Positions 26,238 through 34,130 of a stretch of 64,000 nt of DNA are shown piece after piece. A program made the translations under genes and the position numbers. The notes below the pieces were generated by a model. The model was not told the DNA's origin and made no database searches. It saw only the letters and a program-made list of their open reading frames with translations. Each line of letters starts with the position of its first letter. Position 1 is the first letter of the stretch. Source of the DNA: Pirellulales bacterium (GTDB lineage Bacteria > Planctomycetota > Planctomycetia > Pirellulales > JALHPA01); contig JANRLT010000067.1 in the NCBI GenBank assembly GCA_033762255.1, positions 23,716 to 87,715 on the forward strand, given 5' to 3'.

Positions 26238-26526
26238 AATTTCATTGCTAGGGAAATGCAAAATCACGGAGCCACGGAGGAAAACACCGAGCGGCACGGA
26301 GAACAGATTTGGAACATAGATACAACAGATGGGACTGATTTACGCGGATCAGTAAAGAGAATTCAACCGGACGCTAGCGCGTGTCGGCTGATGGTTGATG
26401 CAGTCACGGTGACGAAATCAGCCGCCGGGCGCTAGCCCACGGTTCATTTTCCTTTGGATTGCCCCTCCGTGCAACTCGTTAGACTCCGTGCCTTTGTGCT
26501 AAATCTTTCCTTCTTGGTTTAACCAC
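26238..26526. repeat. Repeat-filled intergenic region before the aldolase-like gene
   Basis: Contains an ACGGAGCCACGGAGG tract (26263-26301) whose inverse (TCCGTGC, ACTCCGTGCC) reappears at about 26466-26492. A pair of 28-base REP-like elements lies between them. No gene is seen. The aldolase-like CDS starts at 26527. Confidence 0.6.
26365..26444. repeat. REP-like pair, GCTAGC family, head-to-head
   Basis: Element A (26365-26392, AACCGGACGCTAGCGCGTG...) and its near inverse complement B (26417-26444, ending GGGCGCTAGCCCACGGTT) are 24 bases apart. The same two elements occur in the opposite order at 42384-42460. Confidence 0.8.
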
Positions 26527-27840
26527 ATGCAAAAAACCCTTGACGCCAAATTGGCTGAAATTCACGCCGATCCGCACGGTTCGCGGGCGTTCATTTTGGC
26601 CGACGCCAAGGACGCCGACATGGCCTTTGGCATGGGGGCGCCGGGCCTCTCGCCCGAGCAGCACGCCGGGGAGGTCCGGTTTCGCACGTTGGCGCAGTAT
26701 CGCGACCAAATCCGCCAGATTATTCAGCAGGGGCTAGTGGATATCATGCTGATGTCGGCTAGCACCAGCGCGCAGCTCACGTTGATCGAAGGGTTATTCG
26801 ACCATAGTCCCATCACGCCCGCTGGTCGGGCCAATGATGCCACCGATGTCTTTGTGGTGCGGGGACAAAACTACCTGGCACAGCCCGCCCGGCCGTTCCG
26901 CTCGGCCGCGCTCGATCATTTGCAGTGCGGGCACCTGGACTGCGAGCCCCAAGAGCGCGTGCGCGGGGCAAACCTGGGCCTGTATAGCGTCACTTTTAAT
27001 AACCGCCTCGAGGAGGATTTGCACACGCTTGAGCAATACAAGCTGTTCCGCGAAGAGGCGGAACGCAAGGGCTTTCGGCATTTTCTGGAGGTCTTTGATC
27101 CCAATGCCCCGACCGCATTAACAGCCGATACAATACCCCCATTTATTAATGACCACATCGCCCGCACGCTGGCGGGGGTCGCGCCAGCGGGTCGGCCCGT
27201 GTTTCTCAAGATTGTGTATCATGGTCCCCGCGCAATGGAGGAACTCGTCGCTTATGATCCGCACTTGGTCGTGGGCATCCTGGGGGGAAGCGCGGGGACG
27301 ACCTATGACGCGTTTAAAATGCTGGCCGAGGCTAAGAAATACGGCGCGCGGGCGGCGCTGTACGGGCGTAAAATCAACCAAGCCGAGAACCAGTTAGCCT
27401 TTATTGAGTTTCTAAAGCTGCTGGCCGACGGACTGATCACCGCGGAAGAGGCGGTAAAAGCCTATCATGCGGTCTTAGCCAAATTGGGCATTCAGCCACA
27501 CCGTAAATTAGCGGATGACTTGACTCTGCAAACCGCGGCGATGAGTTACGGCGGCATCCCCCAGGTAAGCGTACCTGCTTTGCCGTCGGCCATGCAATCA
27601 GCCTCCCCCCCGGATAAAAAACAGGCATCCCCGGGGGATTGCGGCTGTGGCGGGACAGTCCCCGCGGCATGTGCCTGCTCCGGGCACGCCCATGATGATG
27701 CCCCACAGACAAAAGGGCAAAAACCGGCCAGCCAAAAAGCCGCGGCGTCCGCGGGCCAATCATCCCCGCGACCGCTAACAACCGCTGAGAAACTGGCCGC
27801 GAATCAGGCGAAACGGGACCGCATTTGGGGACGTATATAG
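26527..27840 (+). CDS. Class I aldolase-like TIM-barrel protein with Cys/His-rich tail
   Basis: A 437-residue protein. Residues about 15-325 resemble a class I (Schiff-base) aldolase barrel. RPVFLKIVYHGPRAMEEL carries Lys228 on a predicted barrel strand, VVGILGGSAGTTYDAFKML is a phosphate-binding-like loop, and AKKYGARAALYGRKINQAE continues it. The sequence ends the barrel with TAEEAVKAYHAVLAKLGI. The tail from 355 on is Pro/Ala/Lys-rich with a compact Cys/His cluster (Cys372, Cys374, Cys382, Cys384, His387, His389), then a basic end LAANQAKRDRIWGRI. It lies 290 bases after the dehydrogenase on the same strand. It may be a second aldolase of the sugar pathway. The tail looks metal-binding. 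I do not know a characterised homologue. Confidence 0.7.
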   Translation: MQKTLDAKLAEIHADPHGSRAFILADAKDADMAFGMGAPGLSPEQHAGEVRFRTLAQYRDQIRQIIQQGLVDIMLMSASTSAQLTLIEGLFDHSPITPAGRANDATDVFVVRGQNYLAQPARPFRSAALDHLQCGHLDCEPQERVRGANLGLYSVTFNNRLEEDLHTLEQYKLFREEAERKGFRHFLEVFDPNAPTALTADTIPPFINDHIARTLAGVAPAGRPVFLKIVYHGPRAMEELVAYDPHLVVGILGGSAGTTYDAFKMLAEAKKYGARAALYGRKINQAENQLAFIEFLKLLADGLITAEEAVKAYHAVLAKLGIQPHRKLADDLTLQTAAMSYGGIPQVSVPALPSAMQSASPPDKKQASPGDCGCGGTVPAACACSGHAHDDAPQTKGQKPASQKAAASAGQSSPRPLTTAEKLAANQAKRDRIWGRI

Positions 27841-27853
27841 CTTTTACGCGCTA

Positions 27854-29152
27854 TTAATAAACCCGCTCGGGCCGCGACCGCAGGCTGTTGGCCTCGGCGT
27901 CGTTGACAAATTCCACCGTCTCCGGGTTGATCGTAAGCTCTCGCTGCAGCATCCACGCCAGCGCGGCGGCATGGCAGGCCACATGCGAATGTTTCATCAC
28001 CGAGGGATTGGCCGCCGTGGTCCCGCGGGATTTGACAGCGTCAAAAAAATTCCGCGCGTGCGCCGACACATCTAATCCCACGACTTTACCTTCCCGGGCG
28101 GGCAAATTCGCCCGCAGTGCGTCATCGCTGACTTCGATATCGCCGCTATCCCCCGTTTCCACCCAGCCACTTTCACCCACGAATCGGACGGGGCAGGTTC
28201 CCAGCTTTTGGATCCAACCGGGGCGCTGGCCAAAGGGCGTTTGCAAAAAGTCCAGGACCAGCTTGACGCCGTTGGCATACGCGCAGGTGATGGACTTTTC
28301 CGTCGGCGTGTAGGTTAAAGGCAAGGTGTTATCCACTTGATTGGCCCATTGGCACTGGTCAACGGTGTGCGCGCCCCAGTCGAGCAGTTTGGCCCCCGAG
28401 TCAAAATCATGGATGCCCCGCCAGCCTCCCGCCACGTAGCGGCTGTTATAGGGCCGCCACGGAGCCGGACCCAGCCACAAATTCCAGTCGCACACATCCG
28501 CCGGAGGTGATGGTTCGGCGGGGAGCCAGTTATTGTCGAGCGCGGGTTGATAGACTGACGCATAAAGTGTTTGCAGTTTCCCCAATTTTCCCCCGTGCGC
28601 CAGTTGGACCGCCGCTTGAAAGTTGGGGACGCTGCGCCTTTGGGTGCCGGCCTGAAACACTCGCTTTTCACGCTGAAAGACAGCTTCGATTTCCTGACAG
28701 TCGGATATGGTGATTCCGCAGGGCTTTTCGGAATACACGTCTTTGCCCGCTTTGGCCGCTAAAATTGACGCCCGCGCGTGCCAGCGGTCCCCCGTGGCGA
28801 TCAGCACGGCGTGAATGTCCTTACGATCCAGGACTTCGCGAAAGTCGCGGTAAATTTGGCATTCGCTGTCGCCATAGTGGCCATCCACGAGTTTCTTGCC
28901 CGCTTCGCGGCGGCTGGCCTGCACATCGGCAATGGCCACGCAGCGGACATCCGGCTGCTTCAGCATGGCAGCCAAGTCATAAGTTCCCCGCGGGCCAATG
29001 CCGATCACGCCCAAGTTGATCGTGTCGCTAGGGGGAATGATTCCCTCCCGGCCCAGCGCGCGGGTGGAAACAAATAACGGGGCCGCAATCATCGTCGCGG
29101 CGCTGGCGGCCAAGGAAGTGGTCAGAAACTGTCGGCGGGAAGAGTTGGGCAT
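27854..29152 (-). CDS. Exported Gfo/Idh/MocA-family oxidoreductase
   Basis: A 432-residue protein with a Tat leader (SSRRQFLTTSLAASAATMIA). An NAD(P)-binding domain follows, with LGVIGIGPRGTYDLAAML, CVAIADVQASRREAGKKL and the catalytic-type EKP motif in DVYSEKPCGITI. The C-terminal alpha/beta domain includes IHDFDSGAKLLDWGAHTVDQ, where the His/Asp residues usual in this family occur. Planctomycetes encode many such Tat-exported dehydrogenases; the sugar substrate is unknown. It is convergent with the last BMC-region gene, with only 13 bases between stops. Confidence 0.88.
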   Translation of the reverse strand: MPNSSRRQFLTTSLAASAATMIAAPLFVSTRALGREGIIPPSDTINLGVIGIGPRGTYDLAAMLKQPDVRCVAIADVQASRREAGKKLVDGHYGDSECQIYRDFREVLDRKDIHAVLIATGDRWHARASILAAKAGKDVYSEKPCGITISDCQEIEAVFQREKRVFQAGTQRRSVPNFQAAVQLAHGGKLGKLQTLYASVYQPALDNNWLPAEPSPPADVCDWNLWLGPAPWRPYNSRYVAGGWRGIHDFDSGAKLLDWGAHTVDQCQWANQVDNTLPLTYTPTEKSITCAYANGVKLVLDFLQTPFGQRPGWIQKLGTCPVRFVGESGWVETGDSGDIEVSDDALRANLPAREGKVVGLDVSAHARNFFDAVKSRGTTAANPSVMKHSHVACHAAALAWMLQRELTINPETVEFVNDAEANSLRSRPERVY

Positions 29153-29396
29153 AAAAAATCCACTTTCTAGTTACAGCAAGGGCAAGGGTGATGGATACAG
29201 CTGAGAAATTTAATCCCCTCGGAGATACGTTAAAATTTTTAGCCATACCGGGACAATACGCAAGTGATTTTTGCAATTCCACCAAATTGCTAGTCTCGGG
29301 GCGGCAGTTTGCCAATTTCACGCTGAACCCTGTCTGAGTCAGGGACAATTGGCAGTTGGGTGGCGGAGTGGCCATTAGCCCGCTAGAGCTGGCAAA

Positions 29397-30962
29397 TTAT
29401 TCGCCAGGATGATTGGCCAGAACACGCAATCCCCGGCCTAAAAATAATTCCAGTTGAGCGACCTGCAAGTGATACAAATACAATAACCGTAAATGGTCAT
29501 TTTTTAACTTTAAGATGCGAATGCGTGCCTCGATAATTTGCCACGCCTCGATGGCTTGTTGTTCGGTCGCGGTTTCCAAGTCCGCTTCCGCCGCTTGGAT
29601 CGCGGGAACGACTAGTTCCTCGTATTCCCGCAAATTTTCAGCCAAGATGCGGGCTTGCGCGTAGGCCGACAGCACATCGTTGACGCTTTCCAATTCCGCC
29701 AGATCCAATCGGGCCGCGGCTGCCTGGGTATTGGCCACCGCGGCGGCGATGCCCCCTTCGTTGCGATTAAAAATTGGCAAATCCAGTTGTACCCGCGCTC
29801 CCAGGGAATCACCGTTGTCATGTGTGTCCCCCCGAAAGCGTGGACCAACCTGCAAATCGGGTATTCCCCTGGCCCAGGCGACAGAAACTTCCCGTTGGCG
29901 TGTTTGCCAGGCGGCTCGCGCGGCGGCGATTCGTGGCAGGCTGCGTCGCGCTAGCTCGGCAAGTGTCCCATGGTCCATTTCTATTAACGAAAAAAATTCC
30001 AGCGAGTCCGCCAGGGTGACAGGTTCCAGCTGCTGTTGACCGATAGCGCGCGCTAAACGTAGTTTGGCTAATTCATATTTGGATGCCGCTTCCGTGCTTT
30101 CAACATGCGCCGACCACGCATTCAGTCGAATAAGGGAAATTGTGCCCAGTCGGGCATCAACGCGTTTTTGCTGTAACTTGGCCGCGGAATCGGCGTACTC
30201 GCGCAGTTTTAGCAGATTGTCGGATAATTCTTGATAGTAACGGGTTTCATAGGCGGCGGCGGTGGTTTCCAACAGAAGCACCTGCGCGTCGGCATCTCTT
30301 TGCTGGCAAGCTTGTGCAATTTCCGCCTGGGCGGCTGATTGGGCTCGGGGGATTTTTTTACCCAAGGGAAACGTAAACATCAACCGGCTGGTAATATCCG
30401 TGGATTCCGCATCTGAACGCAATTCATTTTCGGTATCTAGGACCAACGTGGGATTGGGCCACAAACCAGCCTGCAACAACCGCCCACGGGCCGAGTTAAT
30501 TTCATGATCGCGGGCGAAAAGTAGGGGATGCTGGTCTAAGGTGGCCTGCCACAACTGCTCAAGGGTCAACGTTCGCGGGGTAATACTCTCCGCGACGATT
30601 GTTCCCGACACGGTTGATTGAGCCGAAGTTTGGACAACTTTGGAAGGATTTTCTACCTCCTCTTCGATCCAGGATTGCAGCAACTGGCGATTGGCGCGGC
30701 TTGGTGCGGGGTTAGTAGCAAAATTGTCGGGGGGAGACGCATGCTTGGGCTGAGGACTCGCAACCACGGACTTTTCCACAGACCCCACCCGGCGGGGAAG
30801 TTCGTTAGATAACAAAGAGAAATTTGACCGGGGTGTGGGGGGAATCTCGGTCGAAGGTGAATTCCACACCGCGAGGCAGCCCCCCTGGCAAAGCATCAGC
30901 CAGCAACCCCACCAGCAGCCGAGTGTCCAAGACCAGCTCGTTTTTAACCGAGGTTGATTCAA
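29397..30962 (-). CDS. TolC/CusC-type outer-membrane efflux protein
   Basis: A 521-residue outer-membrane channel protein. A Trp-rich leader (SWTLGCWWGCWLMLCQGG) precedes a Pro/Ser linker (about 35-125). Two outer membrane efflux repeats follow, one around LTLEQLWQATLDQHPLLFAR and INSARGRLLQAGLWPNPTLV, the other around LARRSLPRIAAARAAWQTRQ and DLQVGPRFRGD, with long coiled-coil helices at the end. The start codon appears to be TTG at 30962 with AAGGA upstream. It diverges from the VTC-DUF4956-HlyD operon, whose HlyD-like protein could be its periplasmic partner. A lipobox is not convincing. Heavy-metal efflux (CzcC-like) is the alternative context. Confidence 0.83.
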   Translation of the reverse strand: MNQPRLKTSWSWTLGCWWGCWLMLCQGGCLAVWNSPSTEIPPTPRSNFSLLSNELPRRVGSVEKSVVASPQPKHASPPDNFATNPAPSRANRQLLQSWIEEEVENPSKVVQTSAQSTVSGTIVAESITPRTLTLEQLWQATLDQHPLLFARDHEINSARGRLLQAGLWPNPTLVLDTENELRSDAESTDITSRLMFTFPLGKKIPRAQSAAQAEIAQACQQRDADAQVLLLETTAAAYETRYYQELSDNLLKLREYADSAAKLQQKRVDARLGTISLIRLNAWSAHVESTEAASKYELAKLRLARAIGQQQLEPVTLADSLEFFSLIEMDHGTLAELARRSLPRIAAARAAWQTRQREVSVAWARGIPDLQVGPRFRGDTHDNGDSLGARVQLDLPIFNRNEGGIAAAVANTQAAAARLDLAELESVNDVLSAYAQARILAENLREYEELVVPAIQAAEADLETATEQQAIEAWQIIEARIRILKLKNDHLRLLYLYHLQVAQLELFLGRGLRVLANHPGE

Positions 30963-31486
30963 AAAAAGCGATCCTTTATCACAAAAAACCTAAAAAGCCG
31001 CTTACTTGGAACAAAAATAGTTAGCGCGGAGGAGTATATCGGTGCCAGCAGTTGGGTCAAGCTCAGTCTTTAACGCCCTCTCACAGGCTGGTTCATTGTG
31101 GCAGAGTGGGCAAGTTGGGTTGAGAGGTGAGTTTGTATTTTGGATGGAATCGAGAATCTAGGAATAAACTGCGGAATTGTGAGCGAATTGTTAATTTTGG
31201 ATAAATGTGCCTAGTAAAGATTAGAAATTGTTTTTGAATATTTTTATAAAAAACTAGTAACTCTAGGCAGGTTAAGACTATATAACGATTGCAAGATATT
31301 AAGATTTGGTTACAATAGTGTTAGGGGAATTTGTGGGGAGTGGGCGTGAGTAGGTTGCCGCCAAGGTAAAAATTGCGTGGACAGGCTGCCATTTTAGGTA
31401 ACGCGGATTTGGCTTTGGACTTTTTTTCGACCGCCACGATTAACGGATTGACCTGAATATACGGAGCTGATGGGGGAATAGGCAAA
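30963..31486. other. Divergent AT-rich intergenic region between tolC-like and VTC genes
   Basis: About 520 bases with no recognisable gene. The part from 31140 to 31320 is strongly AT-rich and probably carries the promoters for both divergent units. An upstream part has GTGGCAGAGTGGGCAAG-like purine-rich text. No dispersed repeat or terminator was found. Confidence 0.4.
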
Positions 31487-32263
31487 ATGGGAGCTTCTGC
31501 ATTGCAGTCCAGTCGGTACGAGCTGAAATATTGGATTACCGAAGCCCAGGCCACGACAATGCGCGCTTATGTGCGGCAATTTCTAGTGCCGGATGAGCAT
31601 TCACGCGTGGAAAATAATTTTCGGTACTCAGTGCACAGCCTGTATTGCGACTCACGGCGCCTGCAAACCTATCATGCCACCTGCCAAGGTTTAAAAAACC
31701 GCTTTAAGCTGCGGTTGCGGTATTACGATGATCAGCCGACCAGCCCGGTTTTTTTAGAAATCAAACGGCGCGTCGGAGGAGTCATTTTTAAGCAACGGGC
31801 CGCGACCAGCAAGCCCGCTGCCGCGCAGTTTTTGTGCGGACACCCATTGGTCAAGGAACATTTAATCGCGGGAGAGTCCGCTCCCGCGTGGGCCGCCTTG
31901 AACGAGTTTTGTGATTTATATCACGAAATTCGCGCGGTTCCCTGTGTATATGTCACGTATAGCCGCGAAGCGTACGTTTCTCCCCAAAGCAACGACGTCC
32001 GACTGACCTTTGATCGCGACTTGTATGCCCATGCCTACCGTCCGTCGAATGGCTTGACTGTGCCCCCCCGGATACATCCGGCCCAAAATTCGCAAGTGTT
32101 GTTGGAGCTTAAGTTCACGGATCGGTACCCGCAGTGGATGCGGCATATGGTGGCCGCACTCAATTTGCTGCGAGTTTCTTTTGCCAAGTATGTGCGTTGT
32201 CTGGACACCGTGGGTTGTCCCTGGCAGGGGCAGTTCTCGCCGGGAGTGGGATTGGCTTCATGA
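31487..32263 (+). CDS. VTC-domain polyphosphate polymerase-like protein
   Basis: A 258-residue protein with a single VTC tunnel domain, the catalytic fold of eukaryotic vacuolar polyphosphate polymerase Vtc4. SSRYELKYWITEAQATTMRA begins the fold. Basic tunnel strands are in FKLRLRYYDDQPTSPVFLEI, KRRVGGVIFKQRA and VTYSREAYV, and the family end motif is VLLELKFTDRYPQWM. In bacteria such proteins often neighbour DUF4956 membrane proteins, as here. The likely role is synthesis of polyphosphate or another polyanion from nucleotides at the inner membrane. Its stop overlaps the next start (ATGA), indicating translational coupling. Confidence 0.85.
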   Translation: MGASALQSSRYELKYWITEAQATTMRAYVRQFLVPDEHSRVENNFRYSVHSLYCDSRRLQTYHATCQGLKNRFKLRLRYYDDQPTSPVFLEIKRRVGGVIFKQRAATSKPAAAQFLCGHPLVKEHLIAGESAPAWAALNEFCDLYHEIRAVPCVYVTYSREAYVSPQSNDVRLTFDRDLYAHAYRPSNGLTVPPRIHPAQNSQVLLELKFTDRYPQWMRHMVAALNLLRVSFAKYVRCLDTVGCPWQGQFSPGVGLAS

Positions 32264-32958
32264 ACGGGGAATTATTGCAAAATCTGTTGCCCGCGGATAG
32301 CGCCGCGGGGGCCATCGCCCCGCTGACGGTCGCCTTTATGCTGTTATTGGCCTTTTTTATCGGCCAAATTATCGGCTGGGTTTATATCTGGACGCACTCG
32401 GGTTTATCCTATTCACAAACTTTTGTGGCGTCGTTGGTCATTATGCCGGTGATTATCGCCATGATGATGGGCATGATGGCCGGCAGTCTAGCCGTGGCTT
32501 TTGGGTTGCTGGCGGTCTTTGCCGTGGTACGCTTTCGCAGCGCGCTCAAGGATACCCGCGACACGATTTTTGTCATGTGGGCCATTCTGGCCGGGATGGG
32601 CGTGGGGACGGGTCGGTTTTCGATGTCGGTGGTTTCAGCGGTGGGGATCGGGCTGGTGATCATTTATGTGCATTTAATCTCGTTTGGCAGCCGACATCGT
32701 TATGACGCCGTCATGGGCGTGCAGTTGTCAGGCGATGTCCGTGATTTGCAGTCAAAATTGCGGGGGATACTGGATCTGCATTGCGCGCGGGTTCATTTGA
32801 CTAGCCAGCAGCATTTGGGGCCGGGGGCGGTGGGAATGTCTTTTCGGGTGTTAATGCGCGACCCGGCCCGCGGTGACGAATTTCGCCAGGAGCTAGAGCA
32901 AACGCCCGGGATTGGCGATGTAACGCTGTTCATGCGCGAGGATGAATCCGAAATTTAA
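32260..32958 (+). CDS. DUF4956 membrane protein
   Basis: A 232-residue protein with about four N-terminal transmembrane helices, for example VAFMLLLAFFIGQIIGWVYI, FVASLVIMPVIIAMMMGMMA, SLAVAFGLLAVFAVVRF and a last one near VVSAVGIGLVIIYVHL. These are followed by a cytoplasmic ferredoxin-like domain of about 90 residues. The conserved DUF4956 feature FAVVRFRSALKDTRDTIFVMW is present. The start at 32260 overlaps the VTC stop by four bases. The family is repeatedly linked with VTC proteins and is probably a membrane anchor or channel for the polymerase. Its function is not established. Confidence 0.86.
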   Translation: MNGELLQNLLPADSAAGAIAPLTVAFMLLLAFFIGQIIGWVYIWTHSGLSYSQTFVASLVIMPVIIAMMMGMMAGSLAVAFGLLAVFAVVRFRSALKDTRDTIFVMWAILAGMGVGTGRFSMSVVSAVGIGLVIIYVHLISFGSRHRYDAVMGVQLSGDVRDLQSKLRGILDLHCARVHLTSQQHLGPGAVGMSFRVLMRDPARGDEFRQELEQTPGIGDVTLFMREDESEI

Positions 32959-32963
32959 TTCAT

Positions 32964-34103
32964 ATGCCCACCTCTCGCCGCATCCCAACGCCGTTTTGGT
33001 TGCGTCTTCGCCGCTGGCGAACGAGCGTGGGCCCGTTGTTGACATTTTTAGTGACAATGACGGGAACGTTCTATTTGTGGAGCCGGCAGGCCGTAATCCC
33101 TCCGGCGATGGGCGAAGCGCTGAGCGTGCGATTGGATGTGGTTGCCGCGGCCGAGGGACAACTTACAAATTTTCGCGGACCTTGGAAACTATTTGATACG
33201 GTGACCGCGAATCAGGTCATCGCGCGGATCGATGATCGTCCCGTCCTGGCTAAACTTGAAACGTTGCAAAAGCAATTGGCCATGCTGCGGTCCAAACTAC
33301 GGGCCGAACAGGCGGCCTGGCTAATCGCCGAGAATGACCGCCACGACCGGCGGGAGTTGGAATTGCAACGGCTGCAATGGGAAGTGGATGCCAGTCGACT
33401 GGAGGCGATTTATCAAAAGGTCGAACTAGAAGGCGCAAAAATCGAACTGCAACGACGGACGGAGCGGTTGTCCATGTTAGAGCCATTGGTTCCGACGGGG
33501 GCGGTGACGCGGCTACAATACAGCGAAGAGAAACTGCTGCATGATCGCTTGGCGGCCCAGTTAAAAGAGCGGCAAGTGGCCCAGGAACAAGCTCAAATCG
33601 CGCAGACGCGGGCGACGGAGCGGCTGCAAAATTTATCCAAGTTGGACGCGGCGGATATGGCGGCCGCGCTCGAGCCGTTGCACGCGGAGATTGCCGTGCA
33701 AGAATCACTCATGGCGGAACTGCAATTTTTGGTGGCTGGACTGGAGATTCGAGCCCCTATGAGCGGCGTGATCGCGGTCATTCATCGTTGGCCGGGCCAG
33801 CATGTGCGAATGGGCGATCCCCTGATCACTATTGCCAACGCCCACAGTGAGGCGGTGATTAGCTATTTACGCCCCGAAAATCAAGATTTGCCGGCGGCGG
33901 GAGATACTGTGTCGTTACGGCCACGACGCCCGGGAACGAGTGCTATTCCAGCGATAGTCGAGCATGTCGGTCCCCAAGTCGAGCTGGTCCCGGAACACCA
34001 GCGTCGCGATCCAAAGCTCATGGAATGGGGCCTCCCCGTGCGGATTGCCCTCCCCGCCGATGCGCGGGTGATTCCCGGCGAACTGTTGGATGTGCTCTTT
34101 TAA
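32964..34103 (+). CDS. HlyD-like membrane fusion protein
   Basis: A 379-residue periplasmic adaptor. One transmembrane helix (about residues 22-40, VGPLLTFLVTMTGTFYLWS) is followed by a broken lipoyl-like domain. A long coiled coil follows (about 95-235, with LAKLETLQKQLAMLRSKLRA and LAAQLKERQVAQEQAQIAQT). The second half of the lipoyl domain comes next (LEIRAPMSGVIAVIHRWPGQ, HVRMGDPLITIANAHSEAV), then a beta-barrel end. It starts five bases after the DUF4956 stop, so the three genes form an operon. No ABC or RND transporter gene is in this cluster, so the inner-membrane partner could be DUF4956 itself. Confidence 0.82.
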   Translation: MPTSRRIPTPFWLRLRRWRTSVGPLLTFLVTMTGTFYLWSRQAVIPPAMGEALSVRLDVVAAAEGQLTNFRGPWKLFDTVTANQVIARIDDRPVLAKLETLQKQLAMLRSKLRAEQAAWLIAENDRHDRRELELQRLQWEVDASRLEAIYQKVELEGAKIELQRRTERLSMLEPLVPTGAVTRLQYSEEKLLHDRLAAQLKERQVAQEQAQIAQTRATERLQNLSKLDAADMAAALEPLHAEIAVQESLMAELQFLVAGLEIRAPMSGVIAVIHRWPGQHVRMGDPLITIANAHSEAVISYLRPENQDLPAAGDTVSLRPRRPGTSAIPAIVEHVGPQVELVPEHQRRDPKLMEWGLPVRIALPADARVIPGELLDVLF

Positions 34104-34130
34104 GGGAATCTCATTCGATAATCCCGCTGC

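Noticed and set aside
31321..31554. Small minus-strand gene before the VTC gene
   Set aside because: The frame overlaps the start of the well-supported VTC gene, lacks a ribosome binding site and has an unlikely composition.
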